From Lysobacter silvisoli (GTDB taxonomy: Bacteria > Pseudomonadota > Gammaproteobacteria > Xanthomonadales > Xanthomonadaceae): a stretch of DNA of 64,000 nucleotides. The DNA lies in NCBI RefSeq assembly GCF_003382365.1, contig NZ_QTSU01000001.1, positions 1,426,001 to 1,490,000 on the forward strand, in the 5' to 3' direction. The translations under genes and the position numbers were made by a program. This document shows, in pieces, positions 41,774-50,062 of this stretch. The notes beneath the pieces were generated by a model, which was given only the letters and a program-made list of their open reading frames with translations, ran no database searches and was not told where the DNA came from. Position 1 is the stretch's first letter. The number at the start of each line of letters is the position of its first letter.

Positions 41774-42774
41774 TGACCGCGTTCGTGCTCGCCGGCGCCG
41801 CAGTGGTGCTGATCGTGCTGGCCTATGTGCTGCGCCCGCTGTGGCGCGCCAAGCCGGCCGCAGCGGCCGGCATGTTCGCCGCGCTGGCGCTGGCCACCGG
41901 CGCCGGCTACTGGCTGATCGGCACGCCCGACGCGCTGGATCCCGCGCGCCGCACCGCGCCCGACAACCTGCAAGCCGCGGTGAGCCAGTTGGAAGCGCAG
42001 CTGCAGCGCGAACCCAACCAGATCGAAGGCTGGCGCCTGCTCGCACGCGCCTACGCCTCGGAAGGCCGTTTGATCGAAGCGCGCGACGCCCTGGCCAAGG
42101 CCAACCAGATCGCGCCGGACCAGCCCGAACTCATGGTCGAAGCCGCCGAGTTCCGCTCGCTCGCCGCCAAGGACCGCATCTTCGACGCGCAGGCCGTGGC
42201 CCTGCTCAAGCGCGCGCTGGAACTGCAGCCCATGCATCAACGCGGCCGCTGGTTCCTGGGCGTGGCCCAGCGCCAGGCGCGCGAACCGGCCGCCGCCGCG
42301 CAGACCTGGGAGCCGCTGCTCGCCGTCGTCGACGCCAACACCGCCGCCAGCCTGCGGGAACAGATCAATGCCGCGCGCCAGGAAGCCGGCCAGCCGCCGC
42401 TGCCCGCGCCGGCCGCCGCCGCGCCGGTCGCCGGTTTGAAGGTGCGCGTGTCGCTGTCGCCGGCACTGGCCGCCAAACTGCCCGCCAACGCCAGCCTGTT
42501 CGTGCTCGCGCGCCAGCCCAGCGGCCCGCCCATGCCGGTGGCGGTGAAGAAGCTCGCGGCCAAGGATTTCCCGCTGGACGTGGTGCTCAGCGACGGCGAC
42601 AGCCCGATGCCGACGATGAAGCTCTCGCAGCTGCCCCAGGTCGCGGTGCTCGCGCGCGTCTCCGCCTCCGGCCAGGCGATCCCGCAAGCCGGCGACCTGG
42701 CCTCGGCGCCGCAGGTGGTGCGCAGGGATCGCAAGCAGCCGGTGGAAGTCACGATTGACCAGATCGTCGACTGA
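41773..42774 (+). CDS. ccmI: CcmI-type TPR protein of cytochrome c maturation
   Basis: 333 residues from the ATG at 41773, which overlaps the ccmH stop (TGATG) and has GAGGAA in front; an ATG two codons earlier is possible. Two N-terminal membrane segments (about 1-18 and 30-46), then TPR repeats (NQIEGWRLLARAYASEGRLIEARDALAKA and following) and a C-terminal domain of about 110 residues (LKVRVSLSPALAAKLPANASLFV). CcmI is the apocytochrome chaperone. It ends the ccm operon. Confidence 0.92.
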   Translation: MTAFVLAGAAVVLIVLAYVLRPLWRAKPAAAAGMFAALALATGAGYWLIGTPDALDPARRTAPDNLQAAVSQLEAQLQREPNQIEGWRLLARAYASEGRLIEARDALAKANQIAPDQPELMVEAAEFRSLAAKDRIFDAQAVALLKRALELQPMHQRGRWFLGVAQRQAREPAAAAQTWEPLLAVVDANTAASLREQINAARQEAGQPPLPAPAAAAPVAGLKVRVSLSPALAAKLPANASLFVLARQPSGPPMPVAVKKLAAKDFPLDVVLSDGDSPMPTMKLSQLPQVAVLARVSASGQAIPQAGDLASAPQVVRRDRKQPVEVTIDQIVD

Positions 42775-42783
42775 TGGATATAG

Positions 42784-42909
42784 CCCCTCTCCCGCGAAGC
42801 GGGAGAGGGGTTGGGGTGAGGGCACACGGGGTCACGCACTCGCGCCGGACTTCGCCCATCGCACGCCCTCATCCGCCCTCCGGGCACCTTCTCCCGCAAG
42901 CGGGAGAAG
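42784..42909. repeat. Hairpin repeat pair (CTCCCGC family)
   Basis: Two perfect hairpins, CCCCTCTCCCGC-GAA-GCGGGAGAGGGG at 42784-42810 and CTTCTCCCGC-AA-GCGGGAGAAG at 42888-42909, flank GGGTGAGGG and CCCTCATCCGCCC. The same parts recur at 57723-57900. It follows the ccm operon and could terminate it. Confidence 0.75.
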
Positions 42910-43017
42910 AAAACTGCATGAGCTCATGCCTTACTCCTAACCGCCACACCCGGGCAAAATAGCGCCACCCGCGCCGGCCCCCGCCCTGCGCCCGCAACCA
43001 GGAAGGCAGCTCCCGGC

Positions 43018-44151
43018 ATGACCGAATTCATCCCGCCCGGCACCCGCTACCACGCCCTGCCCGACGGCTTCGCGATGAAGCGCGGCGGCCGCCTGGACGG
43101 CGCCCGCATCGCCTTCGAAACCTGGGGCGAGCTCAACGCCGCGCGCGACAACGCTGTCCTGATCGTCACCGGCCTGTCGCCCGACGCGCACGCCGCGGCC
43201 AACGCCGGCAATTCCGAGCCGGGCTGGTGGGAAGCCATGCTCGGCCCCGGCAAGCCTATCGACAGCCAGCGCTGGTTCGTGATCTGCGTGAACTCGCTGG
43301 GCAGTTGCAAGGGCTCCACCGGCCCGGCCTCGATCCACCCGGTCACGCGCGAGCCCTACCGCCTGGACTTCCCCGAGCTGTCGATCGAAGACGGCGCCGA
43401 CGCCGCCGCCCACGTGGTGCGCGGCCTGGGCATCGAGCGGCTGGCCTGCGTGATCGGCAACTCCATGGGCGGCATGACCGCACTGGCGCTGCTGATCCGC
43501 CATCCCGGCCTGGCCCGCGCCCACATCAACATCTCCGGCGCCGCGCGCGCGCTGCCGTTCTCCATCGCCATCCGCTCGCTGCAGCGCGAAGCCATCCGAC
43601 TGGACCCGCACTGGTACCAGGGCCGCTACGACGAACGCAGCTACCCCGAGGCCGGCATGCGCATGGCACGCAAACTGGGCGTGATCACCTACCGCTCGGC
43701 GCTGGAATGGGACGGCCGTTTCGGCCGCGTGCGCCTGGACTCCGACCGCGCCGACGAGGAACCCTTCGGCCTGGAGTTCGAAGTCGAAAGCTACCTGGAA
43801 GGCCACGCCCGCCGCTTCGTGCGCCGCTTCGACCCCAACTGCTACCTCTACCTCAGCCGCTCCATGGACTGGTTCGACCTGGGCGACTACGCCCGCGGCG
43901 ACGACGGCGCCGGCCCCGCCGACACCCGCGCCGGCCTGGCCCGCATCCGCCTGGAAAAGGCCCTGGCCATCGGCGTGCACACCGACATCCTGTTCCCGCT
44001 GCAGCAGCAGCAGGAGATCGCCGAAGGCCTGGCCGCAGGCGGCGCCGACGCCGAGTTCCTGCCGCTGCCCTCGCCGCAGGGCCACGACGCCTTCCTGGTC
44101 GACATCGCCCGCTTCGGCCCGGCGGTGGCGGGGTTTCTCGCCAAACTGTGA
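43018..44151 (+). CDS. MetX-type alpha/beta-hydrolase acyltransferase (serine O-succinyl- or homoserine O-acetyltransferase)
   Basis: 377 residues of the MetX fold. The nucleophile is S149 (IGNSMGGM), the acid lies in VHTDILFP, and the histidine in SPQGHDAF. Classical MetX makes O-acetyl-L-homoserine. Some Xanthomonadales members of this family were assigned as serine O-succinyltransferases in cysteine synthesis, and the adjacent cysteine dioxygenase gene makes that reading attractive here. The substrate cannot be settled by motif reading alone. No ribosome site stronger than GGAAGG is seen upstream. Confidence 0.88.
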   Translation: MTEFIPPGTRYHALPDGFAMKRGGRLDGARIAFETWGELNAARDNAVLIVTGLSPDAHAAANAGNSEPGWWEAMLGPGKPIDSQRWFVICVNSLGSCKGSTGPASIHPVTREPYRLDFPELSIEDGADAAAHVVRGLGIERLACVIGNSMGGMTALALLIRHPGLARAHINISGAARALPFSIAIRSLQREAIRLDPHWYQGRYDERSYPEAGMRMARKLGVITYRSALEWDGRFGRVRLDSDRADEEPFGLEFEVESYLEGHARRFVRRFDPNCYLYLSRSMDWFDLGDYARGDDGAGPADTRAGLARIRLEKALAIGVHTDILFPLQQQQEIAEGLAAGGADAEFLPLPSPQGHDAFLVDIARFGPAVAGFLAKL

Positions 44152-44197
44152 TACGCCGGGGCGTGCCTGCGAGGACGCATCCCGCTAGAATGGTTAT

Positions 44198-44809
44198 ATG
44201 GACATAACCCGATGTCATTTGGCTGAGGCCCTGCCCGACCTCGACTTCCCCGGTCACGACAAGCTCGTGGCCGCCGTCGACCAGGCCGTGAACGCCGGCG
44301 ACGAACACGCCGTCACCTCGGCCCTGCGCAACGCGCTGTGCCGCATGATCCGCGACCGCGACGTGCAACTGCCGCAGTGCGTGTACGACGCCATCGACGA
44401 CCACTACGCCCGCCGCGAGATCTACCGCAGCCCCAGCCTGGGCTACAGCGTGGTGGCGATGACCTGGGGCCCGGGCCAAGGCACCCCGGTGCACGACCAC
44501 TGCGGCCTGTGGTGCGTGGAAGGCGTGTGGGACGGCGAGCTTGAAATCACCCAGTATGAACTGCTGGAACGCAACGGCGACCACTTCCGCTTCCGCGCCG
44601 CCGGAGGCATGCACGCCGGCCCCGGCAGCGCCGGCAGCCTGATTCCGCCGCACGAGTACCACACCATCCGCAACAGCAGCGACAGCCACGTCGCCGTCTC
44701 GCTGCACATCTACAAGGCGCCGATGGAAGCCTGCTCCATGTTCGTCCCACGCGAAGGCGAATGGTTCACCCGCGTGGACAAAGCACTGCAAACAGACGAA
44801 GCGGCCTGA
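44198..44809 (+). CDS. Cysteine dioxygenase family protein
   Basis: 203 residues, cupin fold of the CDO_I family. Iron ligands are H99 and H101 (TPVHDHCGLWCVEG) and probably H155 (PPHEYHT). It oxidises cysteine to cysteine sulfinate; 3-mercaptopropionate dioxygenase activity is the main alternative. It follows the MetX-type gene by 46 bases in the same direction, consistent with joint control of cysteine level. Confidence 0.88.
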   Translation: MDITRCHLAEALPDLDFPGHDKLVAAVDQAVNAGDEHAVTSALRNALCRMIRDRDVQLPQCVYDAIDDHYARREIYRSPSLGYSVVAMTWGPGQGTPVHDHCGLWCVEGVWDGELEITQYELLERNGDHFRFRAAGGMHAGPGSAGSLIPPHEYHTIRNSSDSHVAVSLHIYKAPMEACSMFVPREGEWFTRVDKALQTDEAA

Positions 44810-44825
44810 GGGCCGCTTCTTCGTT
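44798..44825 (+). terminator. Terminator overlapping the dioxygenase stop codon
   Basis: GAAGCGGCC and GGCCGCTTC flank a TGAG loop that contains the stop codon, followed by TTCGTT. The last codons of the gene form the 5' arm of the hairpin. Confidence 0.75.
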
Positions 44826-44912
44826 AGGGCTCCCGCACTCCTGCGACCCCAACTGTGAGAGCGGCGCAAGCCGCGATTCCCCCACACCAGGTCACCCTCC
44901 CACTCCCTCCCT

Positions 44913-44937
44913 GTAGGAGCGGCGCAAGACGCGACCA
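44913..44937. repeat. REP-like single palindrome
   Basis: TGTAGGAGCGGCGCAAGACG, then CGACC, a single copy of the GTAGGAGCGGCG family. A further degenerate copy (GAGAGCGGCGCAAGCCGCGA) lies near 44858. Confidence 0.65.
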
Positions 44938-44987
44938 CGCCACCTCACAAACGACGCGAGCCGATTGTGTTCAGGCCCCTCACCGCC

Positions 44988-45087
44988 TTGGGGTAGGAGC
45001 GGCGTAAGCCGCGACCGGAATCGCGATAACGACGCAAGCACCGTGATCGGAGCGGCGCGTTCGCGGCTCACGCCGCTCCTACCCCAA
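44988..45087. repeat. Inverted pair of REP-like palindromes
   Basis: TTGGGGTAGGAGCGGCGTAA at the left faces CACGCCGCTCCTACCCCAA at the right, about 50 bases apart, forming a BIME-like unit. It lies between the dioxygenase and DUF2214 genes; the rest of that gap contains no gene. Confidence 0.8.
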
Positions 45088-45135
45088 ATCCAACCTGCGC
45101 CTACAATCGCCCCCACCTCCGCCGCCACCGCCCCC

Positions 45136-45588
45136 ATGCTCCCCGACCTCCTACTAGCCGCCCTGCACCACCTGCTGGTGTTCGCCCTGGTCGCCATGCT
45201 CGTAGCCGAATCCACCCTCCTGCGCGGCCCGCTCACCGCCGACAGCCTGCAACGCTTGGCCCGCCTCGACGCCGGCTACGGCATGGCCGCCGGCCTGCTG
45301 CTGGGCACCGGCCTGCTGCGCGTGTTCTTCGGCGCCAAGGGCAGCGACTTCTACCTGCACAACCCCTGGTTCCACGCCAAGCTCGGCGCCTACGTTCTCG
45401 TCGGCCTGCTCTCCCTGCTGCCCACGCTGCGCTTCATGCGCTGGCGCAAGGCCGTACGCGACAACCCCGCCTTCCTGCCCGAACCGGCCGACCTCGCCCG
45501 CCAGCGCAGCGTGGTCCGCTTCGAACTGATCCTGGTCGGCGCCATCTTCCTCCTGGCCGCCGCCATGGCCCGCTACGGCGGCTTCTGA
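45136..45588 (+). CDS. DUF2214 membrane protein
   Basis: 150 residues with four membrane segments: about 4-22, 47-66 (GYGMAAGLLLGTGLLRVFFG), 78-98 and 130-147. FHAKLGAYVLVGLLSLLPTLRFMRW is characteristic of DUF2214. Function unknown. The ATG at 45136 starts the first membrane helix directly. Confidence 0.85.
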   Translation: MLPDLLLAALHHLLVFALVAMLVAESTLLRGPLTADSLQRLARLDAGYGMAAGLLLGTGLLRVFFGAKGSDFYLHNPWFHAKLGAYVLVGLLSLLPTLRFMRWRKAVRDNPAFLPEPADLARQRSVVRFELILVGAIFLLAAAMARYGGF

Positions 45589-45632
45589 GCGTCTGAACGA
45601 GGTTAAGGGGTACGACTCGCCCCGCGCTCGGC

Positions 45633-45638
45633 TATACT
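45633..45638 (+). promoter_or_regulatory. -10 element of the tRNA-Leu promoter
   Basis: TATACT ends 10 bases before the tRNA 5' end, followed by the GC-rich stretch CTGCGGCCGC. No good -35 hexamer is visible at the usual distance. Confidence 0.55.
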
Positions 45639-45648
45639 CTGCGGCCGC

Positions 45649-45735
45649 GCCGGAATGGCGGAATCGGTAGACGCAGCGGACTCAAAATCCGCCGCCCTTA
45701 AAAGCGTGTGGGTTCGAGTCCCACTTCCGGCACCA
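45649..45735 (+). tRNA. tRNA-Leu (anticodon CAA)
   Basis: Acceptor arms GCCGGAA and TTCCGGC pair, the D-arm is GGCGGAATCGGTAGACGC, the anticodon stem GCGGA/TCCGC encloses CTCAAAA with anticodon CAA, a long class II variable arm follows, the T-arm is GTGGGTTCGAGTCCCAC, and the CCA end is encoded. It reads UUG leucine codons. Confidence 0.97.
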
Positions 45736-45741
45736 GCACGA

Positions 45742-45775
45742 AAAAAAGGCTAGGCATTGATGCCTAGCCTTTTTT
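45742..45775 (+). terminator. Intrinsic terminator after tRNA-Leu
   Basis: AAAAAAGGCTAGGCA and TGCCTAGCCTTTTTT flank the TTGA loop; a T-run ends the 3' arm. It can act on both strands, so it also closes transcription toward the tRNA from the right side. Confidence 0.92.
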
Positions 45776-45831
45776 GTGCGCGCACCATTGCAGTGGTAGT
45801 GGACTCCCTACCGCTCAGCCCATCGCAGCTT

Positions 45832-46740
45832 CTAGAACAGCAGCCGCCACGAAAGAAGCGGGAAAACCGCTTTGGTGACCTGTTGATCCTTCGCTGGTGA
45901 AAAAACAGTCACCTCACCAGAGGTAACTCGTTTAAGCGGATCGTAAATCAGGTACACGTCGCTCTCGGGCGACGTGGTCAGCAATGCCATCAAATACGAC
46001 AAGGCGCCTAGCTTCGCGCGCAATTCTTTCTGTTGTCTTTCCACATGCCCTATCAAATGGGGAGACCGAGCCAGCTCATCCATTGAGGCTGCAGATTGCA
46101 TCGCAACAGATACCGGATAGCCCAAAACTTCAGTATCGCGCGAGGTAACCGCAAGCCCGAATTCCTTTGAGTAGGCAGCAGCAAGCGATACGGTTGCCTT
46201 GACGCCATCCTTGAAGGTAACTGGGATTTCGCTCTGGATACGCGTTTCCCCAAGCAACATAGGCTCGCCGATCTCGACCCCCACTCCAGGATTCAAGCTA
46301 GGCATGGCATAGGTGACAAAGAACATGTCCCCACTCTGAGATGTGCTCTTACGCAGATCGTTCGCGCCAAATGCACCCGAAGGACTGGAGAGGGTCACCT
46401 CCTCCAACAACGCCCTATTGAATAACTTGTGATACTGAAATGAGATGGAAATAGAGTCGAGCGACTTCCTGCCGCTGGAATGGAATGTGAAGGGAATAGC
46501 GCCCACTGCGGGCGCATCTGATGAGGGCAACGGCGCCCCCAAGACCACATAGTTTCGCTTGCCGGCGGCCAGCGGATAGTCGCCTATACCCACAACGATG
46601 CCCGGCTTGTCCAGACTTCCGCTAACCTCCGCAATCTTCCAAGACACCCGGATTGCGTAATAGGCCAGCGCAAGGCTGAGAACCGCAACCCCAAACCCCA
46701 GCCACGTGAGGACATAGGTTTTTCTTTCCAACCCAGACAT
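45832..46740 (-). CDS. Uncharacterised membrane-anchored protein, AT-richer than neighbours
   Basis: 302 residues from the ATG at 46740, which has TGGAGC six bases upstream; an ATG at 46758 lacks a ribosome site. One membrane segment (about 9-33, VLTWLGFGVAVLSLALAYYAI) and a large extracytoplasmic beta-rich domain with no family I recognise. Base and codon use are clearly less GC-rich than the flanking genes. The gene follows a tRNA, a frequent integration site, so acquisition by transfer is likely. No integrase is nearby. Confidence 0.75.
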   Translation of the reverse strand: MSGLERKTYVLTWLGFGVAVLSLALAYYAIRVSWKIAEVSGSLDKPGIVVGIGDYPLAAGKRNYVVLGAPLPSSDAPAVGAIPFTFHSSGRKSLDSISISFQYHKLFNRALLEEVTLSSPSGAFGANDLRKSTSQSGDMFFVTYAMPSLNPGVGVEIGEPMLLGETRIQSEIPVTFKDGVKATVSLAAAYSKEFGLAVTSRDTEVLGYPVSVAMQSAASMDELARSPHLIGHVERQQKELRAKLGALSYLMALLTTSPESDVYLIYDPLKRVTSGEVTVFSPAKDQQVTKAVFPLLSWRLLF

Positions 46741-46968
46741 ATACGCTCCAGCAGCCATTTACTTTGCTGGCGAGCTTAGAGAGACGAGGTCAGGGCCACA
46801 AGGATTTAAGGTCAGCCACCATCACTTGTTCGGAACTGAGACTGGATTGGGCGCTGCGGGTTGCGCCTTGTCCGTGGCCCAGCTCATGCGCGCTCTGCGC
46901 CACGACACCACGCACAAGAACTGCAGACAGGGTTATCCTGGACCAGGACGCTGGGGAATGTGATCGTC

Positions 46969-47127
46969 ATGTCTAGAGAGACGCTTTTAGGCATCATGTA
47001 TTTGTTGGCCCTACTCTCCGCAGGGCTCGGGCTGTACTTCGTCAAAGAAAAGAAGAAGCGCTCCATAATCCTGGCGCCCCTGGTTGCGGCATTCGCTCTA
47101 AACCTCGTGCACGGGTACTTGTCCTAG
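46969..47127 (+). CDS. Small single- or two-pass membrane protein
   Basis: 52 residues. Hydrophobic segments at about 6-24 and 34-49 are separated by VKEKKKRS, so a two-helix membrane hairpin with a basic loop is likely. GGGGA precedes the ATG by 11 bases. AT-richer like its divergent neighbour, and closed by a strong terminator, which supports a real transcript. Function unknown. Confidence 0.55.
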   Translation: MSRETLLGIMYLLALLSAGLGLYFVKEKKKRSIILAPLVAAFALNLVHGYLS

Positions 47128-47147
47128 CCGATCTGCCTGCACCAAAT

Positions 47148-47175
47148 AGAAAGCCCGCCGAAGCGGGCTTTCTGC
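47148..47175. terminator. Intrinsic terminator between convergent genes
   Basis: AGAAAGCCCGC and GCGGGCTTTCT with loop CGAA. It serves the small membrane protein gene and, in reverse, the serine hydrolase gene ending at 47211. Confidence 0.88.
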
Positions 47176-47210
47176 GTCTCTAACGTTTGCGGGCTTGACG
47201 CTGCCCACCC

Positions 47211-49028
47211 TTACAACTGCTCGGCAATCTCCCGAGCCATCTCCTCGAACAACCCCAGATTGCCCCAGCGGTTGGCAACGACCGCGACGTGCACGCCGCC
47301 CAGGTTCTTACCCTTCGGGCTGACGTAGCCGGCCGGGAACATCACCACGTAGGCCATGCCGCCGTCGGCGCCGCCATTGTGTTCCAGGCTGCCGTCGCCC
47401 GGGGCGCCCCAGCCCATGCGGTCCATGTCGGCGTCGCTGTACTTGCCGTCGAGTTTGGCGGTGAGGATGGTCAGGGCGCGGGCGGTGCCGCGGTAGCCGC
47501 CGGCGGCCAGGCCGGTGGTCGAGGGCTCGTACGGGCCCGGCACGGGCACGCCGCCGACCAGGATGTGGTTGGCCGAGTCGCGCGAATCGGGGCTGGCGGC
47601 CTGCGGTTCGATGTCGTCGGCCACGCCGGCCGGCAGCAGGTAGTGGTCGTGGACGTAGTCGCGGTAGGTCTGGCCCGACATCTTTTCGATCAGCAGCGTC
47701 CACAGGCCGAAGCCGTGGTTGGAGTACTGCGAGTTGCCGCCCGGCGTGCGCAGCAGCGGGCGCGTGCGCAGGAAGTGGCGGTGGATCTGCTTGTAGGTCA
47801 CGTTGGCTTCGGCGGTGCCGAACAGTTCGGCGGTGCCCGGAACGTCGCCGCTGCGGGTGAAGCCGGCGCGGTGGTCGAGCAGGTTCTGCACGGTGATCGT
47901 GGAGTACAGGTTGACCCAGTTGGGGCCGTTGAGCGTGGCCGGCAGGGTGTAGCCGTACGGGGCGATGTACTTGTCCAGGTCGTGGCTCATGCCCGAGCTG
48001 GCCTGGCCGTTGCCGAACCAGGTGTAGACGTGGTCGTTGGAGGCGATCGCCATGCCGCGGATGTCGTAGCTGGAACCGCTGGCCTGCGCCGGCCAGCTGT
48101 ACGGCTTGACGCCCTTGGAGTAGTAGTCGAAGTCCATCGAATAGCCTTCGCTGTAGGTACCGTCCTGGTACCAGACGTAGACGTGGTTGTTGGACTTGGC
48201 GATGGCGATGCCGACGATGTCGTAAGCGGTCTTGCCGGCGGGCAGCTTGACGGTTTCGGTGGTCTGCGGGTCGTAGGCGTCCAGGTCGGCCGCGGTGCCG
48301 ATCGAACGGGTGATCGCCGGGGTGTCGGTCTGGGTGGTGCGAGCGGCGTGGTACCAGGTATAGACCTGGCCGTTGGCGGCGATGCCCATGCCGAGGATGT
48401 CGATCGGCTGGCGGCCCGGCGGCAGCGTGTAAGGCAGCGGCGGGTTGTACTTATCCAGGTCGTTGGTCGCGCCTTCGCTGTAGGTCAGGTCGTTGTACCA
48501 GGTGAAGGTGTGGTCGTTCTGGCCGATGTCCATCTCGATGATGGGCGTGTAGCGGTTGGCGCCGCGCAGGATGTCGTTGGCGAACTCGTTGCCGAAGATG
48601 CCGTTGGCGCCGTACAGGGTCTTGGTGGCCGGGTTGATGCCTTCGGCCTGCATCAGCTGAAAGCCGGCCGGGCCGGTGATCGCGGCCTTGGTGACGCTGC
48701 CGATGCGCGAGCGGGTGTTGGCCGTCATCAGCTGCTGAGTCTGGGTGTTGGCGTAGCCGTAGCCCTTGTTGAACAGCAGCGCGCCGTTGCGGGTGACCGC
48801 CACGGTCACGCCCGGCAGCTTGTCTTCCTGCATCTGCGCCCAGACCAGCGGGTCGATCTTCATTTCCAGCGGGCTCAACTGTTTGGGCGGGTTGACCTTC
48901 GGGTCGCTGGGATCGGGCATTTCGCAGGTCTGGCACGGCAGGGCGAACGCCGGCGCACTGGCGGCGGCGGCCAAAACGAGGGCGGACACGGCGAGAACCA
49001 AGGAACGGGACACGGCTTTGCTGCGCAT
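47211..49028 (-). CDS. Exported beta-lactamase-fold serine hydrolase with a four-repeat insertion
   Basis: 605 residues from the ATG at 49028 with AGGAGC upstream. Signal peptide 1-29. Penicillin-binding/class C-type motifs are S111-V-T-K114, Y435-S-N437 and H550-N-G552. The SxxK and YxN motifs are normally about 100 residues apart; here about 210 residues (160-370) of four related repeats lie between them. Each repeat has an (I/Y)DI.GM.IA core, then HVYTWY and a D.D.Y segment, suggesting beta-sheet blades. Possible roles are D-aminopeptidase, esterase or peptidoglycan-related hydrolase. The native substrate is unknown. Confidence 0.88.
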   Translation of the reverse strand: MRSKAVSRSLVLAVSALVLAAAASAPAFALPCQTCEMPDPSDPKVNPPKQLSPLEMKIDPLVWAQMQEDKLPGVTVAVTRNGALLFNKGYGYANTQTQQLMTANTRSRIGSVTKAAITGPAGFQLMQAEGINPATKTLYGANGIFGNEFANDILRGANRYTPIIEMDIGQNDHTFTWYNDLTYSEGATNDLDKYNPPLPYTLPPGRQPIDILGMGIAANGQVYTWYHAARTTQTDTPAITRSIGTAADLDAYDPQTTETVKLPAGKTAYDIVGIAIAKSNNHVYVWYQDGTYSEGYSMDFDYYSKGVKPYSWPAQASGSSYDIRGMAIASNDHVYTWFGNGQASSGMSHDLDKYIAPYGYTLPATLNGPNWVNLYSTITVQNLLDHRAGFTRSGDVPGTAELFGTAEANVTYKQIHRHFLRTRPLLRTPGGNSQYSNHGFGLWTLLIEKMSGQTYRDYVHDHYLLPAGVADDIEPQAASPDSRDSANHILVGGVPVPGPYEPSTTGLAAGGYRGTARALTILTAKLDGKYSDADMDRMGWGAPGDGSLEHNGGADGGMAYVVMFPAGYVSPKGKNLGGVHVAVVANRWGNLGLFEEMAREIAEQL

Positions 49029-49160
49029 TGGGTAATGCTCCTGGACGAAAGGGATTTGTGGGTGCATGCAGGCCCTCACGCGCGGCAGAACGCCGCAGCG
49101 ACAGGAGGGATTCCACTAGGGGAAGGCGCAGAAAAAACGCGCTACATGCGGTGAGGACGA

Positions 49161-49209
49161 AGGCCCGTTGTTGCTCTCAGCACCGATGGGTGCTCACCGA
49201 AACGGGCCT
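49161..49209. ncRNA. Nested hairpin in the leader of the serine hydrolase gene
   Basis: The outer arms AGGCCCGTT and AACGGGCCT enclose an inner perfect hairpin AGCACC-GATG-GGTGCT. It lies 133 bases before the hydrolase ATG on the minus strand. It may be a structured 5' leader, a palindromic repeat, or the end of a transcript. It does not match a riboswitch class I recognise. The rest of the gap 49029-49301 has no gene. Confidence 0.4.
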
Positions 49210-49301
49210 GTAATTCCGTCTCGACCAGTACAAACGCAGGGACGGCCCGGAACCGGACAGGCGCCGGGGTACTATTTTCGGTTTCCGCCAGGAGCCCGCC
49301 G

Positions 49302-49757
49302 ATGACCCAAGACGAAATCCGCGCCTATCTCGCCGACCACGCCGCCGTGCGCATCCAGATCGCCGGGCCCGACGACGGCAGCCCGGAGCTGGCCTGGGGC
49401 GACACCTTCGTCTACGCGCTCGACGCCGACGGCCAGGCGCGCAAGATGCCGTTCGCGACCATCGTCATCAAGGACTACGACGGCTTCGATACCCAGTCGC
49501 AGCTCAACCGCGGCGGCTTGTACCGAGTGAACCTGGACATCGGCAAGGAGTTGTTCGAGGAGAGCTTCGGCTTCGCCCCGCGCGAGTTCGATTCGCATCG
49601 CGACCAGTTCGACTTCGCCGAACTCGACCAGTTCTTCCCGCACCCGGTGTATGGCGCCAATGGCTGGATCTCCATCATCCAGCCCGGTACGACCACACGC
49701 GCCACGCTGGAAATGCTGCTGGACGCGGCGATCGCACGGTCGAACCGCCACCCTTGA
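49302..49757 (+). CDS. DUF6194 family protein
   Basis: 151 residues. The core MPFATIVIKDYDGFDTQSQL, then RVNLDIGKELFEESFG and FFPHPVYGANGWISIIQP matches the DUF6194 pattern. It is small, soluble and of unknown function. Start at ATG 49302 preceded by GCCAGGAG. Confidence 0.8.
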   Translation: MTQDEIRAYLADHAAVRIQIAGPDDGSPELAWGDTFVYALDADGQARKMPFATIVIKDYDGFDTQSQLNRGGLYRVNLDIGKELFEESFGFAPREFDSHRDQFDFAELDQFFPHPVYGANGWISIIQPGTTTRATLEMLLDAAIARSNRHP

Positions 49758-50062
49758 AGGCGACCGCCGGCGGCGCGAGCGCGTTGTGTCCGCGACGGGC
49801 CAAGACAAGCGGCGCGGTTAGCACGCTCCCAGGCTCATTCAGAAGGCCGAGCGCTGCGATGCGCCCGCGATGCTTGCGTTGCGCCCGAATAGCGCGCACT
49901 GTGGGTTCGCCAGATCGTCTTGAAGACTGATCGCATCTTCAGTTGGCGCTATGTGCGCTAGCGAACACAGACCCCGTTGGGGTCGACGTATGTGCGTTGT
50001 CGTACATACGCTTTTGCACCTGCGACCGAAAATTGCCCGTTTATGGGAGGTCACAGCTGCGC
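49758..50062. promoter_or_regulatory. Control region of the Crp/Fnr-type gene
   Basis: 305 bases without a believable gene. CGTATGT (49987-49993) and ACATACG (50004-50010) form a perfect 7-base inverted repeat with a 10-base spacer, 53 bases before the start codon, a plausible operator. GTCTTGAAGAC near 49917 is a second short palindrome. Confidence 0.45.

Noticed and set aside
44988-45087. CRISPR array from repeated palindromes
   Set aside because: Copies are inverted pairs scattered over the window without regular spacers or cas genes.
45649-47127. Attachment-site duplication of the tRNA-Leu end
   Set aside because: I found no second copy of the tRNA 3' end to the right and no integrase gene, so a defined att pair cannot be claimed.
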